From: Magnolia sinica
Taxonomy: Eukaryota; Streptophyta; Magnoliopsida; Magnoliales; Magnoliaceae
DNA: 64,000 nt
NCBI RefSeq assembly: GCF_029962835.1
Contig: NC_080577.1
Location: forward strand, 23,356,501-23,420,500
Direction of reading: 5' to 3'
Below the pieces are notes generated by a model. It did no database searches. It saw nothing but the letters and a program-made list of their open reading frames with translations, and was not told the origin of the DNA. The position numbers and the translations under genes are program-made. Shown here one piece after another: positions 14,836 to 27,133 of the stretch; the first letter of the stretch is position 1, and every line of letters starts with the position of its first letter.

Positions 14836-16075
14836 CAGAGGTGGATGGTGGCAGTGTCACTAGGCAATCTATGTGTGGAGAGAGAATTCCGAGCATTATT
14901 GAATGTTGGACTTAGATACATATGCACCACCTTTAACTAATCCAGACCATTCACCTGGAGGGACCCACATGGGATTGATTATGACCAGAAAAATAACTTT
15001 TAACCGGGTGATTATAATCATGTGTGTGTGTGTGTATATATGAAGCATCATTTTCAATACTTTAGAGGAGTCATTCTCAAACTTTTGTACAAGTGGAGTG
15101 TACCAACTGACACATTGATTTGAATGTTGCACATGCAGATGGGCCCCACATGTGTAATCAGTGAGCAGATTAGAAAGATTGAAATATGTAGTTCAACCAA
15201 AAGAAGATAGAAGTTCGTATTGACAGCCATTATCATCAAATCATACGAACTAAGGGACATATCGACAATTACGTCACGTAAGGGAAATAGGACAGGTTGT
15301 GCTATATATTTATATATTTATACAGTAAATTAATATATGTGGCACATGTGTATGAGTTCAGACTGCTTTTGTTTTCCTATTGAGCAGTCACTGTTTATTG
15401 GCTTCCTCCTAACCATCCATATGTATTTCAAAAGAGCCTCCCAATCAAGGGCTAGGATTATCCATCAGATATGATTTTTTGGATACGCCCCATCCACATC
15501 AGGGCCCCATTGACAAAGGGTCTGGATCACACGCAAGTTTACTGCATCTACGAATACGGAGTGCTGGATGGCTAGCTAAGTTAAATATTAATATGGCTAG
15601 CTGTCCATTCATGAGAAAATATTCATTCATATGGAATGAGGAGTCGTTTGATACTCCAACAGAGTATGATGCTTAATACACTGGCACTTCCCAGTCCTAT
15701 GCTAGCAAACTTTTAACCGAAATTAAACCGACTAAGATTTGAAACCTACAGTAACTAAGTCACAGTCCCAAAATCAAAATGGAGAAGCAATCCTAACCTC
15801 TGATCTCTCTGGACACTCTCGTTTGTTGAAACAGGACCATTGGATATTTTTCATTTTAAGCCTGTCCAATATACGATAGCCAGATAATCAAATAAATGTA
15901 ATTTTTGGTTGATAATATCCCTAAACTGGGACTGATAATTTAGGCAGTTTAATTCGACTTGTGTGCCAATTATGCCATTTCTAAGCGCCTGCGTATCATC
16001 CATCACAGTCTACCGGAGCATCAAAGTTTGTCTTAGAATTGCTGTCGTCACTCGTCACCACGTGGGAAGCGGTCC
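14836..16075. other. Non-coding stretch
   Basis: Contains a short (GT)n(AT)n tract near 15022-15040. No gene, element end or RNA recognised. Confidence 0.4.
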
Positions 16076-16585
16076 AAGCGGATTGCCTGAGACCCGGGGA
16101 AGTGAGATATACGAGCGCAATTTGGCTGCGACCCGGAACCAGCAACGTGGGTGTGACCCACCATGATGTATGCATTCTATACTCTGGCCGTCCATCTGTT
16201 TTTACGCTGATTTTAGTACATGTTCTCAAAAATAAAATAGTTGTAAATTTCAGGTGGACCACCCCACATGAAGTAATGATTATTGACCATTAAAACTTTT
16301 TACGAGCTATAAAAGTTTTTATATCCATATGATATTCATGTTTTTTTTTAACTTTCATCCAGCCCAACAGGTTAGACGGTAAATAAACAGTACTGCATAC
16401 GAAAGCTTATAACTGTGGGCTTTCGATAATCACTGTTTCTTGTGATGCTGTTCACTTGGAATTTTTATCTGCTTCACTTTTTGGATCATGCCCTGAAATA
16501 AGCTAGAAAAACGGATATACTGTGTAGATATAGAATGCATACATCTAGGTGGGCCATTTGTTCAGGGTGGCACTGACATTGCAAC
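16076..16585. mobile_element. Fold-back Mutator-like element, ends unclear
   Basis: It starts with AAGCGGATTGCC and has both arms (GACCCACCATGATGTATGCA .. CATACATCTAGGTGGGCCAT). The right tip does not pair, and no target duplication is seen. Confidence 0.6.
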
Positions 16586-16609
16586 AACCAAGCATCTAGA
16601 TATACCTGT

Positions 16610-18487
16610 TGTGGGTAAAAGTGGATTGACCATATATATACCAATTCGAATACTATGAAGTGCTTGAGGGGTTTCAGAGGTCGGCGTCGACCAAAGACTT
16701 CGGCCTTGGAGGTTGGCCTCAACCAAAGACCTCGGCCTTGGAGGTTGGCTCGACCAAATGATCTAGGCCTCGGATGTCGGTTTCGACAAAAGACCTCGGC
16801 CTCGGTAAAGGAATACACTTACAATATATTGAGATAGGATCTACCCACGATTTGATAAGGACGACATATAAGCATAACCGTCTGCCGCATAATTCTATGG
16901 TAACTGTCAACACTTCACACGTCTCGTGTAACCATTGAGGTCATGCCTAAAATCATGGATTATCTTGCTCTACCTACACTATAAATAGAGGACTCACCTA
17001 CATGAAAAAGGTACACAAAATCTCTCGCCCAAAAACCCCTCTACACGACTAGACTCAGATTCCTAGCTTGACTTTGGCATCGGAGAGTCCCTTGTCTTAG
17101 CCAGGGTCTCAATTGCTTTCTTCCCGTTGTGCAGGTGCTCAGAAGATCAGAAGTTCGAAGGAGAGCGATCCAGATTTTTGCATTAACATTTTAACGCCAT
17201 CTGTGGGAAACGACATCAAAGCCGTTCTTGCTTTATTAGAAGAGAACAATGGCGAAAGAAATGAAGAAAGCTCTTCTTATTACTACTGCCAGCCCAGAGC
17301 TTGCAGGACAGCCAAATCACCAGAACTCTTCTTCCCAACTCCAGGCTTATTCTACTCTTGCAGGCCTTGCGCATCGGTCCCAAAACCGAGGAGGTCGGCT
17401 CGCCTCTCTGGAACACCGAATCGAAGCATTGACCGGTAACATTAACCGGATAATGCAGATTTTGGAGAGACAAAACCTACCTTGCGGCCAGGGGATAGGT
17501 GCACGGGCAGCCACTAAGGTCTCTGCACCACCTTAAGCACTGGTCGACTCACAAAGAAGCCAAGTTGGTCAAGGAAACCTGATGACCAAGCTCATCAGCC
17601 AACTCTGACCTCAACATCAAATAATGAGGGATGTATCAACTAGAAAACATGGGGGGCTCTTTCCTTGCCCATTGAATGCTGACCACTTAAAAATCTATTA
17701 CTTATAAGGACTCAAGAAGTCCTCTAATCAGGAGCACGCCAACAAGGATGACCTCCATTTTTTTTTAAAAAGGGGAGAAAAGTCCTTTATAATGGAAGAG
17801 CATCCCCAGATCGGGAAGAATATCTCTTTTTCTATAATCCAAGCTACAAGGTCTACAAAGGACTTCCCTTAGTGCAAGGGAAAAACAGTCCTCACTAGTC
17901 ATCCGCCCCTTAAAGAAGAGATCGGACCACTAAAACTACTTGGACTACGCGATCTACAATAACGACTTTCAATAGTCTAAGGGAAGAAAGTCTTTCTACT
18001 GAGTACTCGGCCGACCTTCGATCAATCGATGACTAGGACTCCCCTCAATTGAAGGGAAGAAAAGTCCCTTCCACTTGCTCTAATTCGTCCTACCTTTCGA
18101 CCTCTTGAACTCTTCGGCGCAAGGCATCAGACAGGGTCAGTCCTCATTAATTTACTTCCCGAGCTCCTGAAGAATGTTCAGAAGTAGGGGGCTTCTATTG
18201 TGGGTAAAAATGGACTGACCATATGTACAAATTTAAATACTATGGAGTGCTTGAGGGGCTTCAGAGGTCGGCGTCGACCAAAGACCTTGGCATCAGAGGT
18301 TGGCCTCAACCAAAGACCTCGGCCTCGACCAAATGACCTGGGCCTCGGAGGTCAGCCTCAGAAAATGAATACATTTACAATATATTGAGATAGGATTTAC
18401 CTACAATCTGATAAGGGCAGCATATCAGCATAACTTTCTGCCACATGATTCTATGGTAACTGTCAATACTTACACGTCTCGCGTAAC
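16610..18487 (+). mobile_element. Non-autonomous Gypsy-type LTR element, fossil
   Basis: A long terminal repeat begins at TGTGGGTAAAAGTGGATTGA (16610) and runs to about 17180. A related 3' repeat begins at 18198 and is cut short at about 18487. After the first repeat comes AACGCCATCTGTGGGAAAC, the post-LTR motif common in plant Gypsy elements, then a short gag-like start (about 17249-17535). A G-rich purine tract precedes the second repeat. No pol domain is seen, so it was probably non-autonomous. The repeats are clearly diverged, so the element is old. Broken, and truncated on the right by Copia sequence. Confidence 0.75.
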
Positions 18488-21060
18488 CGTCAGATTCGAT
18501 GAAAGCTCCCTATTCCATAAGAATGATCAAGAGGAGCAAGAGGAATCAGAAAGATTGATCGTAGACGTCCAGATTGACACAGATGATACTCAGGTAGAGT
18601 CAGATGCGTAGACAAATGTACATGGGCAGGTGGAGGAGCCACCTGTGAGAAGAAACTCACCGCGTGATCGCAGGTTACCGGCAAGAACAAGGACGACTCT
18701 AATATTGCATATACCCTCATTATATATGAGGGAGACCCGTCTACTATTCAAGAGGCTCTTAATGAACTTGATGCAGAAAAGTAGAAGGTGACTATGGACG
18801 ATGAGATAGACTCGTTCCACAAAAACAACACATGGGAGCTGCTGGAGCTTCCAATGGACTGAAAAGAGATCAGATGTAAGTGGTTATTCAAAAAGAAACA
18901 AGATGAATACAAAGCGAGGTTGATAGCGAAAGGGTATGCTCAAAGAGAATGAATCGACTTCATAGAGATATTTGCGCCGGTAGTTAAGCAAGTATCTATC
19001 AGATTCGTGTTGGCGCTGGTTGCCCAATACGATCTCAAGCTGGAACAGATGAATGTCAAGACTGCATTTTCGCACAATGAGTTGGAAGAACAGATCTACA
19101 TGAAGCAACTAGAGGGCTACGAAGTTAAAGGGGGAGAGAAAAAGGTTTGCAGGTTAATGAGGTCGTTGTACGGCCCGAAACAATCGCTTAGGTAGTGGTA
19201 TAAAACATTTGATTCTTTTATGTTGAGTCGGGAATTTATTCGGAGTGAATCGATCACTGTGTCTATTACAAGACACTGAGTGATGGCAAATTCATCATTC
19301 TAGTATTGTATATTGATGATATGTTGATCGCCAGTCATGATATATGTTTAAAATCAACATACTGAAGACTTAAGTTATCAGGGACATTTAAGATGAAAGA
19401 TCTGGGGGTCGCAATGAGGGTTCTCGACATAGATATTCATAGAGAAAGGAAGAGGAGCAGGCTTTAGCTATCACAGGCAGAATACCTTGAAAAGGTGCTG
19501 ATCAAGTATGGGATGGATATGGAAAAGTCGATGAGCGTTCCCCACGCGGCTCACTTTAAGCTTTCCTCAGAACAATATCCTAAATCAAATGAGGAAAAAC
19601 AGGTTATGTCCCGGCCCATGTGCCTTATTTGAATGTGGTTGACATTTTAATGTATGTCATGGTCTGTACGAGATCAGATATTTCACAGGCAGTCGGTGTT
19701 GTGAGCAGATACATGTTAAACTTTGGCAAACAACATTGGGAAGCTGTGAAATGGCTACTTCGATACATTCGAGGTATAAAAGATTATGTCTTAACTTTTG
19801 AGAAGATATAGGCAAAGTTGGTAGGGTATGTGAATTCAGACTACGCAGGCAGTGTGGATTTCGAAAAGTCGACTTTAAGATACTCGTTTGTAATAGCGGG
19901 AAGAACAATTAGTTGGATGTTGAAGCTTCAGTCCGTAGTGGCTCTTTCCATGACCAAAGCAGAGTATATAGCAGTGAAAGAAGTGTTTAAGGAAAGTGTT
20001 TGGTTGAGAGGCATGATAATCAATTTGGGCTTTAGCAGGAAGCTGTGCCGGTTAATTGTGACAACGAAAGCGCTATAAATTTGGCTAAATATTCTGTTTA
20101 TCACTCTCGTACTAAACACATTAATGTTCGTCACCACTTTATCCGACAAGTGCTTGAAGAAGGAGGCGTGACTCTGAAGAATATTCACACCAGCGTGAAT
20201 CCAACAGACATGCTCACCAAGGTTGTTCTTATAGAGAATTTCAAGTACTATGCAACTTCTCTGGGCTTGGCGATGACGTAAAAGGAAGATGGAGTGTGCA
20301 TGAGAAACATTGATGAAGTTATGATGTGGGGCAAGGATAAGAGAAGAAGACAAGTAGCTACACGTTTGAAGATTGAAGACATGGTGGAAATTGTTGTATT
20401 TGATGTCTTAAATCTGGTCAGATACAGGGTATATCGATGCCATCGACAGTCTGTTCGATGTCACCTTTGATGGCATCGAACAGTGCTTGATCCCATCGCA
20501 ATTTTTCAGATTTTCTCCAGTTGGTCGCTGACCTATCTGGGCACTTTTTTCGATGCCATCGATGGATGTTCGATTGAACCTCTGATGACATTGAACATAG
20601 ATCGATGCAATCAAAAATTTAAGGAAAATCGAATTTTGTCGTTAGACAGTTTAGGTGTTAATTTGATGTCATCGACCTGACTTCGATGCCATTGAAGGAT
20701 AAGTTTCGATGACATCGAAGGGTGTTCGATGACATCGAACGTTTTGCGTAGAATTTTGCAGATCTGCCGGATCTGCGAAATTTGTTTCCGATTTTGTTTG
20801 GGATTCACCTTTAAGTTATAAATATGGGTGTAAACGGGATTGGGAGGTAATTCCAAGGGTTTCTAAATAGTTCTAGGGTTTCAAAGGAGTGTAGCAAGGG
20901 TGAGATTCGAGGTTGTTCGAATTGGATAAGCCTTCTCTCTTTATAATTTCTGCTTTCATAGTGAATTTTTGTCGCTTTCTGCCATGGTTTTTTCCCAAAA
21001 GGGGTTTTCCACGTTAAATCGATGTGTTCTTCCTTGTGTTTGCTTGGTGTTATCTAATTG
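18487..21060 (+). mobile_element. Copia LTR element fossil: 3' pol and one LTR
   Basis: Reverse transcriptase and RNase H regions of a Ty1/Copia polyprotein are recognisable in order on the plus strand (about 18780-20280), followed by a purine tract. A single LTR begins near 20394 and probably ends by about 21060. The LTR holds a TATAAATA box near 20818. The 5' half of the element is absent. It is broken in several places and old. Confidence 0.85.
20430..20745. repeat. Cluster of TCGATGNCATCGA palindromes in the Copia LTR
   Basis: About eight or nine exact or near copies of TCGATGNCATCGA occur within roughly 310 bp upstream of the LTR's TATA-like box. Spacing is irregular. Confidence 0.8.
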
Positions 21061-21640
21061 CTATCCTAGCTTCATCCCTGTATGATTCCATTGTTCTACC
21101 CAACAACCCTTGCTCATCACTGACTGGATGATTGGCTTTCTTTGTTTGTGGCATTGCTCGAACTTCAGTGACGACCAAAAAGGGGAAGAACATACCACCA
21201 GCCTCAAAGTCTAGCACTTGCTCCAGATCTACTGCTACATCCATGAACCTGACCCTGGAGAAAATTAAGAAACACTAGACTGATGCATCATCATCTATAT
21301 CTTTCACCTTTGCCAAAAAAGATTCGATATTGAATAGAACTGATTCTGACCATGCTTGTGCCGGAACCCCAAAAATCCAGATCCAAATTCCTCGATTGGT
21401 GAATATCTCTGATGGAACCCATGGCTCCACCCTGCAAAGAGAGATTTCTGTGTGGAGGTATATCTGCGAAGAAAGCAGAGGCATCTTCACCTCATGGACT
21501 GCCTGCACCTCCAGAGACAAAGATCCGCTGCTTGATTGTCTTCCCCTTTCGATCCGCTTTAACCTAACCATCATTCAAGATAGCCATCCACAAGAAGGGA
21601 GAAAATAGAATTACCAGTGTGAATCACTCGGGAGAACCTA
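21050..21640 (-). mobile_element. LINE ORF1 fragment (DUF4283-like)
   Basis: On the minus strand the translation contains GIWIWIFGVPAQAWSESVLF, the signature of the DUF4283 domain in plant L1-type ORF1 proteins (pattern W-x-FGxPxxxW). The reading then shifts frame and continues as FMDVAVDLEQVLDFEAGGMF, a typical later segment. It is broken and lacks any reverse transcriptase. Confidence 0.7.
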
Positions 21641-21832
21641 TTGGTGAAATTGCTTTTAAGCAAGTTAGAGTAGCAAACTACCCACTGTAAGGTTTATTAC
21701 TTACTGAAGTTCATTCTCCCACATGAATTGTAATGAATCTATTTCTTCAGAAGGATTGCGAGGATAAGCTGTGTTAGATCTTTTTAAGCATAAATGTCAT
21801 CTCAATAATGCTTTCACATGTCATTTTTACCC

Positions 21833-22258
21833 CTGCATTAATCACCCCCGATGAGGAGTCTCGAACACGAGACTTCGCGCTCTGATACCAATTTGATGTA
21901 GGACAATTAACTACTTGCTCTAAAAGCTCAAATTGTTAGAGTATGACGAATTAATCCTTTTATCTCATAGCCTAGGCCCCACATCTCATGGGTTAGGACC
22001 TTAGCCGAACCCCCCTCGTGGGCTCGTGCGCCCCAAATCACATGGGCCGCCCATCCCGAGTGTGTCCCAACATCCCACATGCTACCCCACTTGAGCTCGG
22101 TGTGAAATGCCCCTGCATTAATCACCCTTGGTGAGGAGTCTCGAACTTGAGACCTCCCCTGTGGGCCCCAAATCACATGGGTCACCCACCCCGAGTGTGT
22201 CTCTGCATCCCACAGGCTACCCTACTCGAGCCCGGTGTGAAAATGCCCCTGCATTAAC
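21833..22258 (-). mobile_element. TRIM-like LTR fossil with duplicated module
   Basis: Read on the minus strand there is a TTGGTATCAGAGC primer-binding-site motif for initiator tRNA-Met, next to sequence of the kind found at LTR ends. A module (CCCCAAATCACATGGG .. CCCGAGTGTGTC .. GGTGTGAAAATGCCCCTGCA) occurs twice. There is no coding capacity. Old and incomplete. Confidence 0.55.
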
Positions 22259-22349
22259 TTAGTTTCTCTTGCTAGACCTTGTGACATTTCGATCTCTCTC
22301 TCTCTCTCTTCCTGGGCCATTCTTCAGTAATTTGTGTGCATTGGTGCAG

Positions 22350-22559
22350 GCTTTACCAAGTAGCCAATGTTAAGATGGAATGGAATTTGATCATGGAATG
22401 GACTTTGATCAAGACATTCCCAGATTTATTAGGAACAGGTTCCCCCCACCGATCCTGCATTAATATCCTTCACTATCATGTCATCTCAAGGCAGAATGGA
22501 CATTGAGAGTTTTGCAGAGCTGATTATTCATTTCTTGCTTATTGTTGATTTTATCAGCT

Positions 22560-22597
<38 letters not shown>

Positions 22598-22738
22598 GTG
22601 ACTTTTATTCCCATGTTGAGTGCAGGAAAAGCTACTTGTGTGAAATTCGATCCATATGCAAAATACATTGCAGTAGGTTCAATGGATCGAAACCTTCGCA
22701 TATTTGGCTTACCAGGCGGCAGATCAGAAGAATCTTAG
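22350..22738 (+). CDS. PRP19: PRP19/MAC3 pre-mRNA-processing factor, last two exons only
   Basis: PRP19 (plant MAC3/PUB59-60) is a U-box E3 ligase with a WD40 propeller, core of the spliceosome-activating NineTeen complex. Exon 22350-22438 encodes LYQVANVK and [10 protein letters not shown]. Exon 22626-22738 encodes [20 protein letters not shown], then [12 protein letters not shown], and stops at 22736-22738. These match the last WD40 blade and tail as I remember the family. Both introns have AG/GT borders and the phase joins. An 18 bp in-frame duplication ([12 protein letters not shown]) sits in the first exon. No upstream exon is recognised; retrotransposon remnants lie directly upstream. 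It may be a broken-off gene fragment or a gene with very long introns. Exons keep their introns, so this is not a retrocopy. Confidence 0.8.
22561..22594. repeat. (CT)n microsatellite in the PRP19 final intron
   Basis: Seventeen CT units inside the intron 22439-22625. No other structure. Confidence 0.9.
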
Positions 22739-23219
22739 AGCATCATCAACTCCTCTCGGATTCTGCAGTTGCAGCATGTCTTTTTGGGGGTAAAAAGTGA
22801 CAACAAGACTAAGAGCCTTTGTTTCGTTCATATCTAATATGTTATTCATGCTTTCCCTGATTCTTGGGGATCATCCTTTAAAATAGATGTCAATCCTCCA
22901 TACGAAGGGGAAGCTTTGTAAAAGCAGATGCTTAAGTTTTGGAGAAATACTTAATGCTTTAGTGTGTTTTTTTGGGTTGTTTCACTGATTTCAAGAACCA
23001 ATTGCAGTTTTATGGTTTAGCAGGATTCGGGCCACTTGGGTCGTGGGACGCTCCATGAAGATGTGGCGCCAAAGACCAGGTTCTGCTCATCAGGTAGGGA
23101 CAGGTTCATGGATAGTTACAGGAAAGATAACCAGTGGCCAATATTCAATGTATGCCCACCTGATGAGAGGACCTTCATTTTCTTAGCCGTAGGGCAGTGA
23201 CCACTTTTCATAGCCCATG
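22739..23219. other. 3' flank of the PRP19 exons
   Basis: Directly follows the stop codon and presumably includes the 3' UTR of that gene. No repeat or further open frame recognised. Confidence 0.4.
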
Positions 23220-24800
23220 TCTTCAAAAAATCACTTTGGTGGATGATTCCAAACATCGAATTGGTAACGAGGAGAATGGACGGTCCATATTCTTTAGGCT
23301 AGAAAAGGTCCAACTCACTGATTCAGATTGCTCGTTGTTGTGGGCAACCCCCCTTTGGTGACCCCCCTTTTTTTTTCTGTTCAAAAAGCACATTGATTAG
23401 ATAATCCTAACCATCTGATTGATGGTTAGGGGAGCGGATGGTTTATGTTGATTACAAGAGAAGGCCTACTAACTGACTTTAATGGCCCATCTTTTTGAAA
23501 GCTCCTTCAAATGATTCTAACAATTTGATTCATGGTTAGGAGAATGAATGGCTCATATTGATTATGTTAGAAGGTTTGATAATTGACTTGAGCAAAAATC
23601 ATTTTGGCTGGATGATTCTATCCATCTGATTGGTGTTTTGGGAAAGAGATGCACGCATGTTTGGTCTGTGGAATTGAATGGTATTGAATTGTATTAGATG
23701 GGATTAACATCATTATTGCACAATGATTGCATGTATGGAAATACCATGGTATTGTAGCCATCCAATCCCATGTTTAGGAAAAAAATTTGCAACGGGAAGA
23801 CACGGGATTAAGCAAAATCATGTTTGGTAGACCAAAGAATTGTAATCAACAAACCAAATTCACAACGGATGTCATTCACTCGTACACATATATAACCAAA
23901 ATGTCATGCGTTAACAGTGTATATAGATGGATGGCATGGATAAATGGATGCATCAATGTGGGGCTCACATGTGTATAGTGGATTTTAAAATCCATGGAAA
24001 TCTTGCATGAGACCAAACGCAATTCTATCACGCCTAATCTCAACCTTTCCTATCCAATCCAAATGTTGGATGGAATTGCACGGAACCAAATGCAATTATA
24101 TCTTACCTAATGCCTTCTAATACACCTAGAAAAGGTTGGAGCATTCATTTGGATAGTCATCATGCGCGGCCCTCCTTTGATTGCCCAGCTTTCTTAAGAA
24201 TCACTTTTTGGCCAGGATATCGATTGCACCAGTAAAATTTCATCATTGATTCGATCACCAATCATGTGCAGGTCCCTCTTTAATGGGCCATCTCTCTCTC
24301 TCTCTCTCAAAAATCACTTTGATTGGATGATCCTTGCCATTTGATGAATGTGGTTAGCAAAACAGATGGGTCTTTATTGATTATACTAGAAGAATGCTAG
24401 AAATTTTTAAAGCATTTCTAGACCGATCCATCATGTATGACCCCTAATCATATGACAATAATTAGGAAATCAGATGCTGTGATTTTATTTTTTAACTGTC
24501 AATGATGAATCGCTGACCTTGATTTCTCTCACCCCTCTAAAAGATGACTTCAATCAGATGATCCTAACCACATGACCAATGACTTGGGAAATGGATGTTC
24601 TATGTTTGATTATATTTGAATTTACCATTGATTTGGAGTTCATTATTTGTGACCCACCTTTGTGGCCCATTCCTCCCTAAACCTACTCTGATTTGTTGAT
24701 CACAACTATTCATCTAATACTTTAGAGAATGGACGGTCCATATTGATTTTGCTAAACAAGGTCCGCTCAATCATATGCGGCTTACATATGATGGCCCATC
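23220..24800. repeat. Degenerate long-period tandem repeat
   Basis: At least seven diverged units of about 95-190 bp share the order AAAATCACTTTG..TGGATGATCCT, ACCATCTGATT, GGTTAGG, ACGGATGGTCCATATTGATT, CTAGAAGG, TTGACTT..GGCCCATCTTT. A MITE-like block interrupts them at about 23650-24140. One unit (about 24240-24440) is shared with copy B of the MADS duplication (about 33110-33290). Confidence 0.65.
23650..24140. mobile_element. Probable degraded Tourist-like MITE
   Basis: The left side reads TTTGGTCTGTGGAATTGAAT and the right side, inverted, contains TTTGGTTCCGTGCAATTCCA with GCATTAGGT-type sequence, resembling the 7001 element. The ends are worn and no target duplication is seen. Confidence 0.45.
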
Positions 24801-25164
24801 CCTTTCACAAATGAACATCGCATGGTGGAAATGAGAGAGCGGAATGGAGAAAAGAAATCGACAAAAGAATTTAAGTTTTCTTTGAAAATGAAAACATTTT
24901 TCAATAAAATCAACAAATTACCACTCAAAAACTACTTTCTAAAGAAGTGAAAATGTCATTTTACTTAGGAAAGAGGCCTTGTTTGTGGACTGAAAATGAA
25001 TGAACAGTCATCATTATCATCTAACCCTTATCCCAAACCAATTAAACTAAAGGGGGGAAGAAAAGGCACTGAAAATGAATTGCAACTATTAAGGAACTAA
25101 AAAATTGTTATGACTGAACATTTTCTATAGATGTTTTTGCATCCTATTGGCCCACTTGGTTCCA
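24801..25164. other. Non-coding stretch
   Basis: AT-rich sequence with short A-runs and no gene or repeat boundary that I can support. Confidence 0.35.
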
Positions 25165-25449
25165 GCGCAGACCATCCAAATCGATGACTCAACTGTGGAA
25201 TGTTGGGCCACTCGGTTTCAATTCTACACATTGTACAGTTGTCTGCCTTTTCAAGCCATCCAAATTGTTCACTCGACTGTAGGGTGGGCCATTTCATTTC
25301 AACTATTCACATGGCATAGTGGCAATCCAGACCGTCCAAATCAATGGTGGGCCAGTTAGTTCCAACCATACATATGGCATAGTTGTATAACAATCCAGCC
25401 CATCCAAATCATGGACTCAACTTAGGATGGCCAGCGACAACATTTCAAC
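25165..25449. repeat. About 75 bp minisatellite, copy A
   Basis: Four degenerate units with the order CCATCCAAATC, TGGGCCA..GGTTTC/GTTCCAACC, ATACATATGGCATAGTTGT. The same array occurs at 33355-33690 in the duplicated segment. Confidence 0.7.
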
Positions 25450-25694
25450 TGTACGCATAGGGGTGTACACGGGTCGGGTCAGGCCGAGTCGAACTGGGCT
25501 CAACTTGGCTAGGCCCGTTCAACAGCCACACTAGGCCCAGCCCGGCCCGATCACGGGCCAACATCTCCAGCCCGAACTTGGCCCGGCATGAATCGGGCGA
25601 GTTCGGGCTAGTTTTGAACCTTCGAGTTCGGGCCAGTTTCGAATCTTACTTCAGACTAGTTTCGAACCTTCGAGTTCAATCTACATTATTTTTA

Positions 25695-25975
25695 GTGCTG
25701 TTGTCTACTTTATATTTGGATATACCTTATTTTAAGCTCATGTCATAAAATGATCTAAAAAAACAATGGATAAAGAACATGTTCATCATGGTGGGGCCCA
25801 AAGAATACCATGTTACTGGCAGCGCAACTTGCAGGCATTTCCACCTTTGGCTTTTTAAGTCCAATAATCTAGTCCAACTAGCATTCAAGTGGCCCACAAG
25901 GCATGAAAAATCTAGAGAGGAGACATCAACCATTGATTTGCGTGGGGCCACCGTGCATGTATAATCTACTAATTA
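25695..25975. mobile_element. Fold-back arm fragment inside the hAT element
   Basis: Contains only the right-arm series (TTGGATATACCTTATTTTAA .. ATGATCTAAAA .. TCATGGTGGGGCCCA), followed by unrelated sequence with GTCCAACTAGCATTCAAGTG. Confidence 0.5.
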
Positions 25976-26094
25976 GTGTAAAAATCAGGTCATTATAAAA
26001 TTAGATAAACTAAGTGGAAATCGATTGTGGACGCCCCTCTCAGTTGTCGTCACTTCCATGGTCCACCTGAGTTTTGGAAGTGGCGCCCCCTAAA

Positions 26095-26590
26095 AGCCCT
26101 ACTTATCGGTTCTACGTGGGAACTGCTATGATATATGTAACATGTTATGTGTTTTATCCACACCGTTCAACCACATTTACGAATCATTTTTATGGCATTA
26201 GACAAAAAATAAAGTAGATTCAAATCTCAATTAAACCACACCACGGGAAAAAAATGGTAATTAAATGCACACCATTAAAAAAAGTAGTACTTGAGCACTC
26301 ACCCTTAAGAACTTCTTGAGAATAAAGTTTTGGATGAATACTGTGTTTTCCTTTCATTTTCCTCTGGTGTGGTCCACCTGAGATTTGAATCTACCTATTT
26401 TATTGTTTCATGCCATAAAATTATCTGGAATATGGATGGACAGTATGGATCAAACATATACACCATGGTGTGGCCCACAGAGCACTGCCCAAGATGGTGA
26501 TACCCCTATCATAGGGTTACCATGGAGTCCACCTTGATATATGTATTGTGTATCCATTCCATCCATCCATATATATATAAAAGCAGGAGA
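26095..26590. mobile_element. Fold-back Mutator-like element inside the hAT element
   Basis: Both arms are present (TATGTGTTTTATCCACACCG .. CCACACCACGGG, then TCTGGTGTGGTCCACCTGAG .. ACCATGGTGTGGCCCACAGA). The ends are not resolved. A second partial arm follows at about 26530-26580. Confidence 0.6.
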
Positions 26591-26744
26591 GGAAAAATTG
26601 ATCCATAGCTAGCACTAAGAGCAAATCTAAACTGAAGATCAAAAAAAAAAAAAATTCTCTAATCTACACAGATCTACTAGATCAAGTAACCTAAAAAAAA
26701 AATCTCTAATCTACACAGATCTACTGAAAGAGGAATCATACACT

Positions 26745-26745
<1 letters not shown>

Positions 26746-26791
<46 letters not shown>

Positions 26792-27080
26792 TACTGGTTG
26801 CGGTTGGACGGAGGGACGAGCGAGCTCTGCTGGTCGGAAGGCGAGACGAGCAGAGAGGCGGAGGTCCTCTAGTGGTTGGACGGACGGACGAGCAGAGAGA
26901 GGTGGACGGCCTTTGGTGGTCGCACGGACGCACAAGCAGAGAGAGGCGGACGACCTCTGGTGGTTGCACGGACAGACGAGCAGAGAGAGGCGGATGGCCT
27001 CTGGTGGTTGCACAGACGGACGAGTAGAGAAAGGCAGACGGCCTCTGCTGGTTGGACAAGAGAGAGAGGGCCGCTGGTCG

Positions 27081-27130
<50 letters not shown>
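26746..27130. repeat. GA tracts and a 44 bp minisatellite
   Basis: (GA)n tracts at about 26746-26786 and 27083-27127 flank four to five units of about 44 bp based on GGTGGTTGCACGGACGGACG, AGCAGAGAGAGGCGGACGGC, CTCT. Long open frames on both strands here are products of the repeats. Confidence 0.85.
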
Positions 27131-27133
<3 letters not shown>

